DNA of 64,000 bases from a virus. The stretch covers positions 48,419-112,418 of IMG/VR virus record IMGVR_UViG_3300034021_001440. The stretch is one strand, 5' to 3'. The notes beneath the pieces were generated by a model that saw only the letters and a program-made list of their open reading frames with translations, was not told the origin of the DNA and ran no database searches. Of this stretch, positions 1-6,946 are shown piece by piece; the stretch's first letter is position 1; every line of letters starts with the position of its first letter. The position numbers and the translations under genes are program-made.

Positions 1-1230
1 ATGATTTGTTTGGTTGAGTTTCCCGCACCGGTGCAAGCCCCTCTCGGGCAGGTGCGTGACTATCTGAGGCAGAAAAATAATGTTCAACCAGGAAGTATCC
101 AGGACAAGCGTCTGAACGCGGCCCTGGGCAAACTCTCCAGTGTTCTCAAAGTTGAGGGCCAAGAGGCCCCGTCAAAACGCACGGGTTTGGCAAAGCCAAC
201 GGTTGAGTGGAAACGAGATGAAAAGAGGGCAGAAAGACAAGGCATTCTGTGGAAAGAAGTTCAAGGGTTGAAGAAGCGTCGAAACCTGCTGGGTGAGGCT
301 GAGTTTGAGCGGGAGGCAATGCGTGCCCTTCACAAGGATGCGATGTCACGGGGTCTCCGACTGCCTCGCGCAGAATTGGAAATGATCTTGGATGTTCTTC
401 CAAAAAATGTTCAAACATCTCTCGCAAAGTCTGGAAGAGCAGAAAGTGGTCAGTGGTATAATGGAAAGGATGAAAATGGAAATGTGATCTTCTCTAGAAC
501 CCCAGGCAAGGAAAGAGCTCTCGCTGTGCTCGACATGTGGTTTCGCCAGGGTGGCACAGATGCCTATCAGGGGAGAGGTGGCCGAGTGTGGGCACCACCC
601 GATCTCGACATTGAGCACATGCGCTCACTCTCACAGGGTGGCAGGGACACCCCGTCCAACTGGATCTTGGCACGAGCTGGTGCTCAGCGAGCACGTCAGG
701 CTCAACCTCTTGGCAAGTGGATTGATCGATTGCCGTCTTCCAAAGAGGAATACCAAACATATTTGTCAAACTATGCGAAAGAACGCCGAGCAAAGCAAGC
801 ACGAAAAGCGCGATTGGCTCTGGTTGATCCGAAAAAAATTGGAGACGGGGAACTTTTCAGCAAAGGTGGAAAGACACTGGCAGAAATTTTCCGTGGAGAA
901 AACGGGGGAAGAACCCCTGACACTTTCACAAAAGAGTGGTTGGGGATTGCAAGTTCTGGGGGACGGAAAGGAAACTCCGGGCCTCCCGCACCTTTCGCCA
1001 AAGGACTGGCTCTCATTGCAAAAGCAGAAGGTCTTCCCAAGGCACGGGCAGTTGGAAACACAATGAAGCGAATGTGGAACGATGACTGGAAAGCACAAGG
1101 AAACATAACCAAGCAGCAAGCCTTCAAACAAATGGTGTCCGAAATGGAGAAAAGTTTGACCAGCGAACAATTCAACAACCTTTTCCTGCCCTCAGCGCAA
1201 GCATGGGCCAGAGCCAACGATTTCCTGTAG
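1..1230 (+). CDS. HNH endonuclease-like protein, candidate late effector (5' end cut by window edge)
   Basis: The frame is open from the first base to the stop at 1228-1230, giving 409 visible residues. A helical, basic stretch (about 60-135) precedes an HNH-type core: D203-I-E205-H206, a GG at 213-214 and S219-N220-W221, which fits the DxEH...GG...SNW pattern of HNH nucleases. The third canonical metal ligand is not obvious, so activity is inferred. The first visible residues (MICLVEFP) align with residues 41-48 of the kinase-like protein at 5479-6732 (MVCLVELP). The ATG at base 1 is therefore probably internal, and the real protein probably begins about 40 codons upstream with a cysteine-rich leader. 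The C-terminal third is Lys/Arg-rich and unrecognised. A homing or packaging HNH protein is the main alternative. Confidence 0.6.
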   Translation: MICLVEFPAPVQAPLGQVRDYLRQKNNVQPGSIQDKRLNAALGKLSSVLKVEGQEAPSKRTGLAKPTVEWKRDEKRAERQGILWKEVQGLKKRRNLLGEAEFEREAMRALHKDAMSRGLRLPRAELEMILDVLPKNVQTSLAKSGRAESGQWYNGKDENGNVIFSRTPGKERALAVLDMWFRQGGTDAYQGRGGRVWAPPDLDIEHMRSLSQGGRDTPSNWILARAGAQRARQAQPLGKWIDRLPSSKEEYQTYLSNYAKERRAKQARKARLALVDPKKIGDGELFSKGGKTLAEIFRGENGGRTPDTFTKEWLGIASSGGRKGNSGPPAPFAKGLALIAKAEGLPKARAVGNTMKRMWNDDWKAQGNITKQQAFKQMVSEMEKSLTSEQFNNLFLPSAQAWARANDFL

Positions 1231-1234
1231 GGAC

Positions 1235-1567
1235 ATGAGAAAAGACACGCGTTTTCGTCGCCCTGAGCGGGCAGACATTGAGTCAAAACTTCCCAAGAAA
1301 ATCCTCTCAGACCCTCAAGCACTCGGCGTCTGGAACATGATGCTCCAGTGTGACGACCCTTCAGACGTTTCTCACAAGTATCGATCATACCGAGACAGCG
1401 CACATTGCACTGTGCCTCGAGAGCATTTACGAGCGATGCGAGACACTATGATAACGGCAATGAGGGAAGAAAACAGCAAAGACCCCAAACCAAGAAAAGA
1501 GAGGAAACAAGGAGTTCATTACACTGGTCACAATAACGGTTGGCTACCCCAGAGGAAAGGCGCATGA
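1235..1567 (+). CDS. Hypothetical basic protein, 110 aa
   Basis: It starts 4 bases after the stop of the HNH-like gene and overlaps the next start by ATGA (1564-1567), so it belongs to the same transcript. The product is soluble and basic, with no membrane segment and a Lys/Arg/Pro-rich tail around residues 87-95. I do not recognise a family. Its place directly behind a putative nuclease would suit an accessory or protective partner, but nothing in the sequence supports that beyond position. Confidence 0.6.
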   Translation: MRKDTRFRRPERADIESKLPKKILSDPQALGVWNMMLQCDDPSDVSHKYRSYRDSAHCTVPREHLRAMRDTMITAMREENSKDPKPRKERKQGVHYTGHNNGWLPQRKGA

Positions 1568-1917
1568 ACGTCACCAAAGAAATTGAAAGACACCGCCTTC
1601 CCTGCGGAGCGGCAACCATCGCGATCGACGGAGTTTGCCGTCGTCGTTTGAGGGATCACTTTGACGCACTGCTGGACAAGTTGGCCAATGAGGTCAATCC
1701 AGAGGGGGTCGATAAGGATATCCTTGAAATGGAGGAAGATGTCGAGATTCCTGAACCTCCCGCACCGGAAGAGACTCGCGAAGAGAAGAAAAAGCGTTTG
1801 ATCGCTGAAGGGAAGCTGAGAGCAGAAGTGAACAAAGAGGTTGGCAAGTACAAAGAAAAACTGATGGGCAACAGCAAAATGCTGCAGGATATCTCGGGTA
1901 AAATCAAGAAACGGTAA
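1564..1917 (+). CDS. Hypothetical protein, Glu/Lys-rich, 117 aa
   Basis: I chose ATG 1564 because it overlaps the previous stop as ATGA; an in-frame TTG at 1540 would only add eight residues lying inside the upstream gene. The N-terminal third has two cysteines and the helix-prone stretch CRRRLRDHFDALLDKLANE. The middle is rich in Glu and Pro, and the C-terminus is a Lys-rich probable coiled coil. No family is recognised. It is co-directional with its neighbours in a run of small genes that may encode head or neck accessory proteins (inference). Confidence 0.55.
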   Translation: MNVTKEIERHRLPCGAATIAIDGVCRRRLRDHFDALLDKLANEVNPEGVDKDILEMEEDVEIPEPPAPEETREEKKKRLIAEGKLRAEVNKEVGKYKEKLMGNSKMLQDISGKIKKR

Positions 1918-1926
1918 TCAACCAAC

Positions 1927-2277
1927 ATGACAAATCGTATTGGTGGCGACTTCAATCAAGACGCCATGGAAGCCTTTCGTGCCGCATATGCTCAACAACT
2001 GAGCACTCCCGATGAGGACGGTGTGGCCAATAACTCTGGTCTTCCGACGAATGTAGTGACAAATACTTCACCCTGGATCGAGCACACTGGGCTGTGGAAA
2101 TACCCCAGTGGCAAAGGTCCGGATGAAGATTTGAAAACTCCATTTGACCCGAATCAGTATCTTTCCGACGTTATCTCTGACGATGATGAGGAAGCCGACA
2201 GCTTGAGTGAAGAAGAAGTCGAGCACCTGATCAATGAAATCACTGGATCTGAGGACGAAGAAGAAGAGGCTGAGTAG
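1927..2277 (+). CDS. Hypothetical acidic protein, 116 aa
   Basis: The ATG lies 9 bases after the previous stop. The last third is strongly acidic (runs of D and E from about residue 85 to the end), and the middle carries a PWIEHTGLWKYPSGKGPDEDL stretch interrupted by Trp residues. There is no signal peptide or membrane segment. The final G of its stop codon (TAG, 2275-2277) is the first base of the late element that serves the next gene. I do not recognise a family. An acidic scaffold-like or DNA-mimic role can be imagined but is unsupported. Confidence 0.55.
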   Translation: MTNRIGGDFNQDAMEAFRAAYAQQLSTPDEDGVANNSGLPTNVVTNTSPWIEHTGLWKYPSGKGPDEDLKTPFDPNQYLSDVISDDDEEADSLSEEEVEHLINEITGSEDEEEEAE

Positions 2278-2284
2278 GGTAAAA
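2277..2284 (+). promoter_or_regulatory. Late element GGGTAAAA for the 2310 operon
   Basis: Exact GGGTAAAA ending 25 bases before ATG 2310; it begins on the last base of the preceding stop codon. It is one of fourteen exact copies found just before virion-type genes in this window. Confidence 0.6.
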
Positions 2285-2309
2285 AGCATACATAGCCTGT
2301 GGTCCAATT

Positions 2310-2951
2310 ATGTTCTTCACTGCCCCGAGAGTGATTCCTGAACCTCCCGTTGATGGATTCCCCTCCACCAACCCTCGTCAGGCAGGGTACAACGAGGACA
2401 TCAAACAGCGTCTGGCTGGTAAAGACGAGGAAGGGAAAGAGCGTCTTCTGGATGCCCTGCGCTTTGCGTTTTGGATGAGCCCGAATCTGCCCGGCGTTGA
2501 GCTTCTGGTCAGTTCTGCACCTGTGATTACTCTCCACGACCTGGAGGGTGAGTTTGACATTACCATCAATCACGGAAGCGCCGCCTTTTCCGTTCATGAG
2601 AGTCCCTATGGCGATTCTACTCTGGAGGATCAAAGGGTGGCCCTCGGTCGCAGGTTGCTGAAGAACTGGAACACTTTGATCGCTCATTTGCCCGAAGGTT
2701 TTATTATCTACGGTCCCGACGTTGATCTCAACCACCCCACTTTCCCTGTTCGGGAAAGAGTTTTGCAAGGCTTGGGTTTTGCTCCGGTAGAGGCCAACGG
2801 TGACCGCATGGCGATTGTTCGCGGTGGCCAACTGTCTCCTTTGACTGCTTTTCAGCACCACGAACTGACCGGGGAGGATGGCCCGGCTCATTTGTACAAT
2901 CAGCGTCTCTGCGTCGAAGAGATTGTCTGGGGCAGCAAGGAGGCTGAGTGA
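2310..2951 (+). CDS. Hypothetical virion-associated protein, 213 aa
   Basis: It begins 25 bases after a GGGTAAAA element and heads a run of touching or overlapping genes that reaches 4910. The C-terminal half reads RRLLKNWNTLIAHLPEG, then FIIYGPDVD, then RERVLQGLGF. This layout faintly resembles the end of a GNAT acetyltransferase fold, but I see no acetyl-CoA loop. The stop TGA (2949-2951) shares its last base with the next ATG. The late-type promoter supports a structural or assembly role. Function is not recognised. Confidence 0.6.
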   Translation: MFFTAPRVIPEPPVDGFPSTNPRQAGYNEDIKQRLAGKDEEGKERLLDALRFAFWMSPNLPGVELLVSSAPVITLHDLEGEFDITINHGSAAFSVHESPYGDSTLEDQRVALGRRLLKNWNTLIAHLPEGFIIYGPDVDLNHPTFPVRERVLQGLGFAPVEANGDRMAIVRGGQLSPLTAFQHHELTGEDGPAHLYNQRLCVEEIVWGSKEAE

Positions 2952-3661
2952 TGTACGGTTCCAACTTTGATTTCAGTGGTGTTGTTCTTCCCGGCGCTGG
3001 CGGTCAAATCAACGCCAGCAACGCCATCAGTGGCGATCAACTTGCCAAAATGAATAAGACCGGTAAAAAATGGCGTCCCGACGCAGATGGTTTTATGTCC
3101 AACCACAATGAGAACATCCTGAAGATGAACGCCGAGCACCGCGAAAAGCGTGCTGGGCTTGTCAATCGGGACTATAACGAGAACGCTGACGGCAAAGATG
3201 CGATGAAGGAAATCTTCGATCGCAAAAAAGCTCGAATGTCTTCTTTCAAAGAGATGAAGAAGAATGAGTATGGCTTTGCGGAAGGGGACTCGCAAGACTC
3301 AGAGCTTCTGAGCATGCCCCTGCCAGCATTCAAAGACCACACCTGCAAAGGCCCTGGTTGCCCGATCTGCACCAGCCAGAAGTATGCGGAGATGTCATTC
3401 AGAGAGTGGAGCACCGAAAAGCGCAAGGCGCTCAAAGAGGGCAAAGTCAAGGGCGAATTTGCGGGTCCTGACATGAGCTTTCCGATTGCCAGCCCTGTGG
3501 ATGTTGCCGCAGCATGGTCTTCTGTGGGCCGCGCCGCCAATCCTCGGGCCATCATGAAGCGCATCATCTCGATTGCCAAAAAGCATGGCTGGGAGTCGGG
3601 TCTCCCGGAGTCCGTCAAGAAACGTCTGGCAGCTGGTGAATCTGGTTTGCCAACGGAGTGA
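2951..3661 (+). CDS. Conserved phage protein with CxxxxCxxC motif and SFPI/GRA domain
   Basis: I chose ATG 2951, which overlaps the previous stop by one base, over a GTG at 2948. The product has 236 residues. The middle carries C132-K-G-P-G-C137-P-I-C140, a possible metal site. The C-terminal part (about 177-225) reads FPIASPVDVAAAW, GRA, then IAKKHGW and LPE. Comparable SFPI...D...A...GRA...A...G...LPE blocks occur near the end of many phage head-maturation or structural proteins; I recall DUF6582 as the likely family but cannot check. The N-terminus is low in hydrophobics. A head-associated role is inference. Confidence 0.6.
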   Translation: MYGSNFDFSGVVLPGAGGQINASNAISGDQLAKMNKTGKKWRPDADGFMSNHNENILKMNAEHREKRAGLVNRDYNENADGKDAMKEIFDRKKARMSSFKEMKKNEYGFAEGDSQDSELLSMPLPAFKDHTCKGPGCPICTSQKYAEMSFREWSTEKRKALKEGKVKGEFAGPDMSFPIASPVDVAAAWSSVGRAANPRAIMKRIISIAKKHGWESGLPESVKKRLAAGESGLPTE

Positions 3662-3664
3662 GCC

Positions 3665-3985
3665 ATGGGGCTTGACATTCTTGGCGTAGTTGCCTCAATT
3701 GCGACTATCATATCCGGACTCGGTTGGGTTCTTGACAGAAACTCCAAAAAGTTTGCGTCAATGCAACAAGCGAGTTCCGACATGCTGACAAACTTTGGTG
3801 CCAAAGTTGAAAGACTCGACCAAACTCTCACCGAGGTTCGTCTCACTCTTCCAGAAAAGTATGTGACGAAAGAAGAGTTATTGATGCACATCCGGGGGGA
3901 AGAAACCTGGCACAATTCGATTGATCGCCGCCTTGACGATATCCGTGACGAACTTTCCTCCCTACGTGAATGGAGACACCGATGA
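3665..3985 (+). CDS. Small membrane-anchored coiled-coil protein
   Basis: The 106-residue product has one hydrophobic segment at about residues 4-22 (ILGVVASIATIISGLGWVL) and then a long charged helix with heptad-like spacing to the end. It starts three bases after the previous stop, and its own stop overlaps the next start as ATGA (3982-3985). One N-terminal membrane helix plus a coiled coil fits holin-associated or XhlA-like phage proteins, and also small virion membrane-interacting proteins. I cannot decide between these. No lysin gene is visible next to it. Confidence 0.55.
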   Translation: MGLDILGVVASIATIISGLGWVLDRNSKKFASMQQASSDMLTNFGAKVERLDQTLTEVRLTLPEKYVTKEELLMHIRGEETWHNSIDRRLDDIRDELSSLREWRHR

Positions 3986-4581
3986 ACTTTGATGACTACG
4001 ACTGGGAACGCCTTGAAGGTCTTGGCTTTGCTGAGGATGCTCGTGAAGAGCTGAAGAAAGCATGTTGGAAAGGCTATGAGGCCATTGGTGTAAAACAAAA
4101 GAATGGGCGCACCGTGCCCAACTGTGTGCCTAAGAAGAAAAAGAAAAGTCTGAGTTCTAATCACGGGGAGCAGTTTGACATCAACAAGCCAAACGACATC
4201 AATGACATGGCCATCGGCAATGCCCTGCCGAAAGTGCCTGCCACCGGCCCTGTGAAAAATCCACAGATGGGTGAGCAAAAGATTCGCATGCCTCGCATGG
4301 AAGAGATCAAAAAAGCCAACGCCAATAATGGGCAACTGGCCATGGCTGCTGCTCCCAACTATGCCGAGACTGAAGACTTCAACGATGCGTTTCATTCCGA
4401 CGAGCCAAATGCCCGGATGATCATCACGCAACTGCGAGTGATGCGAGAAAAGATTGACATCATGCTCGGAATGATGTATCCCGATGACAACTTTGAACCC
4501 TGGGTGGCAACCAAAATTGCCAACGCCGGAGTTGGAGTTGCCAGTGTTGCCGACTATCTTCGCTTTGGGGGAGAAACGTGA
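3982..4581 (+). CDS. Conserved phage protein with CWKGYEAIG motif
   Basis: I prefer ATG 3982 (ATGA overlap) to an ATG at 3970; the product has 199 residues. The N-terminus contains CWKGYEAIGVKQKNGRTVPNC, a short motif that I recall from several unrelated phage proteins. It is followed by a Lys-rich linker and a poorly conserved middle. The C-terminus (MMYPDDNFEPWVATKIANAG and a following ADYL) resembles the helical end of other phage proteins in which D/E-W-V-x-x-K-I precedes an ADYL motif. The function is unknown. It is part of the late-promoted run starting at 2310. Confidence 0.55.
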   Translation: MNFDDYDWERLEGLGFAEDAREELKKACWKGYEAIGVKQKNGRTVPNCVPKKKKKSLSSNHGEQFDINKPNDINDMAIGNALPKVPATGPVKNPQMGEQKIRMPRMEEIKKANANNGQLAMAAAPNYAETEDFNDAFHSDEPNARMIITQLRVMREKIDIMLGMMYPDDNFEPWVATKIANAGVGVASVADYLRFGGET

Positions 4582-4910
4582 TGTTTGGATCATTTCCTGA
4601 CGATGTGCTTGAGGATTTCTTTCAGAGCTATGCTGAAAGAATCGACAAAGACAAAATGCCTTGCAACAAACCCAAGGCACAAGCGGTGGGTGACTCACTG
4701 ACTGGAAAGTCACATGTAGTCAAGGCATGCGCAAACGGCAAAGAAAAAGTCATTCGCTTTGGGCAGCGCGGTGTGAAAGGGTCACCAAAGAAAGAGGGTG
4801 AGTCCGCAGCATACGCAAGTCGTCGCAAGCGTTTCAAAACTCGGCACGCAAAAAATATTGCCAAAGGCCCCATGAGTGCGGCCTACTGGGCAAATAAAGT
4901 TAAATGGTAA
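4581..4910 (+). CDS. Small basic phage protein with RFGxRG...RHxxNI...AAYWA motif
   Basis: ATG 4581 shares a base with the previous stop TGA (4579-4581); an upstream GTG at 4578 is less likely. The 109-residue product ends with a very basic domain: CANGKEKVIRFGQRGVKG, then RRKRFKTRH and SAAYWANKVKW. I recall this as a conserved phage/cyanobacterial domain of unknown function. The positive charge suggests nucleic-acid contact, which is inference. It is the last gene of the 2310 run; the next gene has its own late element. Confidence 0.6.
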   Translation: MFGSFPDDVLEDFFQSYAERIDKDKMPCNKPKAQAVGDSLTGKSHVVKACANGKEKVIRFGQRGVKGSPKKEGESAAYASRRKRFKTRHAKNIAKGPMSAAYWANKVKW

Positions 4911-4913
4911 CAA

Positions 4914-4921
4914 GGGTAAAA
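4914..4921 (+). promoter_or_regulatory. Late element GGGTAAAA for the kinase operon
   Basis: Exact GGGTAAAA ending 27 bases before ATG 4949. The downstream genes 4949, 5479 and 6722 follow without another recognisable promoter, so the kinase-like protein is predicted to be expressed late. Confidence 0.6.
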
Positions 4922-4948
4922 CCCTACATATAATGTCTCTGTCCGGCA

Positions 4949-5473
4949 ATGCGAAAGGACTCCATCAACAATGAAGCCCTTGAAAAGGCTTATCTGATTT
5001 ACAAAGAGCACGGTCACGAAATTGTTGACTATGACTTTTCGCACGCGCCGACCGACTATCAGCGGGGCACCGTGCGTGAGCCAGAGCAGGTCTCTGTCGT
5101 CGAAGGTGCTTTCAAAGAGCTGGTGAACCCTGCCAACGTTTCCAACGGTTTCCGCTATGAAGACCTGAAGAGCAAGGCTGATGCCCTGGATGCTCGTATC
5201 GACGAGCAACAGAACAAGCTGCGTGTGTGTCGCCTGCGCGGAAACTTCCAAGAGTTTCACAGGTGTATGCAAGAAATGCAAGATATGATCAAAGAGAAAG
5301 AGCGCCTTGACGCCAAAATGGCTGTCGCCGCTCCGGGTGGAAACGCCGGTCAAAAGCAAATGGATGACTATAATCGCACCTACGATCAAAACGATAACTA
5401 CTCTGAAATAACCAGCATTGCAGATCGCATCGCTGCCCTCGAAGAGCAAATCAAGGCATACATGGAGGGGTGA
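4949..5473 (+). CDS. Coiled-coil protein, first gene of kinase operon
   Basis: The 174-residue product is mostly helical. A segment from about residue 70 to 130 (KSKADALDARIDEQQNKLRV onward) has heptad-like spacing, and a second short coil lies at the C-terminus (IADRIAALEEQIKAYMEG). It has no membrane segment. It is preceded by a late GGGTAAAA element, and its stop codon lies 5 bases before the kinase-like ATG, within that gene's ribosome-binding region. The family is not recognised. Position and late promoter make it a candidate virion or assembly protein that may be needed with the kinase. Confidence 0.6.
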   Translation: MRKDSINNEALEKAYLIYKEHGHEIVDYDFSHAPTDYQRGTVREPEQVSVVEGAFKELVNPANVSNGFRYEDLKSKADALDARIDEQQNKLRVCRLRGNFQEFHRCMQEMQDMIKEKERLDAKMAVAAPGGNAGQKQMDDYNRTYDQNDNYSEITSIADRIAALEEQIKAYMEG

Positions 5474-5478
5474 TCCCC

Positions 5479-6732
5479 ATGCTGTCACGCCAACCTACTG
5501 CTTCCGACATTCGATCTGCCAAAAGCCGTGCCACAGGGGGAGGACGGAAACGTTGCCGCCGTGGAAAGAATTGTTCCGCCGCTTGCATTCAAGCAAGCAT
5601 GGTGTGCCTTGTTGAACTGCCAGAGTCCGCAGGTGTCAATCTTTCGAGGGCTTCGTCGTTCTTGAGCAAACGCGCACCGAGCTTGCCGAGCAGTATGAAG
5701 AGGGAACTTGCCGGGCTCGGTGGTGGTCCCACGGATGTATTGGACGTCAAAGCAAAAACAGTTGAAAGAAAAACAGAAGGCAAGCCGCCGTGGTCAGCCA
5801 CAGGAAATACCAAGTGGGCACGAGAGGATGCCGAAGACTTTGACTCTGCCTTGGTCGCAAAGGGCAAGACAGAGCCGCTGCGAAGAGTGGGAGATAAATC
5901 TTATGACAAGTGGGATGATAGCTATGGGAGCGGTGCTTCAAAGGTTGGGGAAGGATCTTATGGAGCCGTCATTCGCAACAAAGACGGCACATATGTGAAG
6001 AGAGGAGCCATCTCTGACACCGAGGCCGAGTTGATTGAGCGGGTGGGGAGAGCAGATATCGGCCCTCGCCTGAAGGCAGCAGACATTGACGGAAAACACG
6101 ACTGGCACGACGAAAAATTTGTAGACGTGCGTGAAGGCCGCATCGCAATGACTGGTGTTCCCGGCAAGCCAATTGGTGACACTGCCTTTCCGGATACAAA
6201 GCTGGGAGGGAGAAATGCCGCTGATGTGTATTGGGGTGCCCTTGGCAATTTACACCGGCTCGGTATTGCCCATAATGATGCGCACATTGATAACATCCTT
6301 GTGGACGACAAGGGCAAAGGGCGCTGGGTGGACTTGGGACTGGCACAGGCTAATCCAAAAGCAGCCTTTCTAGAAGCCTTTGGAACTTTTACACCGGCAA
6401 ACAAGTCGGGAGGGTCCAACTGGAAAGAAGGAAATTGGCAAACTTCTCGATGGCGAGCAACCGGAGTTGAAGACTATTTCAAACGAAATGACTTTGGAAG
6501 AGGAAAAGAGTTTCTTCAAGACGGAAAGTATAAAGAATTTCGTACAGTCGTTGAGAACCAGCCGAAAGTTCTAAACAAACTGAGAACTATGGGTTTCTCT
6601 GTTTCTGAAATTGACCAACTCATTAGAACTCCCATTCGCTCCACTCCGGAGACTTTTCAACAAGGCCCTTGGGCAAAAATGACAGACACCCAAGCCAAAG
6701 AACTCATCAACATTTTCTACGATGGCATCTAA
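5479..6732 (+). CDS. Protein-kinase-like protein with cysteine-rich N-terminal leader
   Basis: ATG 5479 is chosen because GGAGGGG (5464-5470) lies 8 bases before it; the product has 417 residues. Residues 25-48 hold C26-x5-C32-x3-C36-x6-C43 ending in MVCLVELP, matching the first visible residues of the HNH-like protein at 1-1230. A protein-kinase-like fold follows: Gly-rich loop G157-E-G-S-Y-G-A-V164, candidate ATP-binding Lys174, catalytic loop H265-N-D267-A-H-I-D-N272, and D285-L-G287 in place of DFG. His at 269 instead of Lys resembles APH/RIO/Kdo-kinase-like enzymes. The target is unknown. The late-type promoter points to expression with virion proteins, so packaging and injection is a reasonable hypothesis. 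A small-molecule kinase is the alternative. Confidence 0.7.
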   Translation: MLSRQPTASDIRSAKSRATGGGRKRCRRGKNCSAACIQASMVCLVELPESAGVNLSRASSFLSKRAPSLPSSMKRELAGLGGGPTDVLDVKAKTVERKTEGKPPWSATGNTKWAREDAEDFDSALVAKGKTEPLRRVGDKSYDKWDDSYGSGASKVGEGSYGAVIRNKDGTYVKRGAISDTEAELIERVGRADIGPRLKAADIDGKHDWHDEKFVDVREGRIAMTGVPGKPIGDTAFPDTKLGGRNAADVYWGALGNLHRLGIAHNDAHIDNILVDDKGKGRWVDLGLAQANPKAAFLEAFGTFTPANKSGGSNWKEGNWQTSRWRATGVEDYFKRNDFGRGKEFLQDGKYKEFRTVVENQPKVLNKLRTMGFSVSEIDQLIRTPIRSTPETFQQGPWAKMTDTQAKELINIFYDGI

Positions 6733-6889
6733 AAAAGACGACAAAGACTATGGGATTTTGATGGCTCAGTACAAGAACTTGAGAACCAAAGACCCGGAGA
6801 ACGCAATAAAATACCTTGAAGGCGCAATGAAGTTGCGAGAGCAAGGAAACGTGAGTGAAGATGCTGTGATAGGGTCTGCGTATCTGTAG
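6722..6889 (+). CDS. Small charged protein (55 aa) overlapping the kinase gene
   Basis: An ATG at 6722 opens a 55-residue frame (MASKKDDKDYGILMAQ...) ending with TAG at 6887-6889. It overlaps the kinase stop by 11 bases in another frame, which is typical of translational coupling. The product is helical and charged, with no membrane segment. The family is not recognised. Because it is coupled to the kinase, a regulatory or chaperone-like partner is possible, but only position supports this. Confidence 0.5.
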   Translation: MASKKDDKDYGILMAQYKNLRTKDPENAIKYLEGAMKLREQGNVSEDAVIGSAYL

Positions 6890-6890
6890 C

Positions 6891-6898
6891 GGGTAAAG
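6891..6898 (+). promoter_or_regulatory. Variant late element GGGTAAAG
   Basis: GGGTAAAG lies 48 bases before ATG 6947, one base off the GGGTAAAA element and directly after the 55-residue gene's stop. It probably drives the large structural gene. An inverted repeat (gcgtgtct..cacacgcg) lies between the element and the start. Confidence 0.45.
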
Positions 6899-6946
6899 TT
6901 ATGGAAAGCGTGTCTTCACACGCGCACAACTTTGCTCTTCAGCACG

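Noticed and set aside
5470-5478. GTG start for the kinase-like gene
   Set aside because: The GTG is inside the ribosome-binding stretch GGAGGGG; ATG 5479 has correct spacing.
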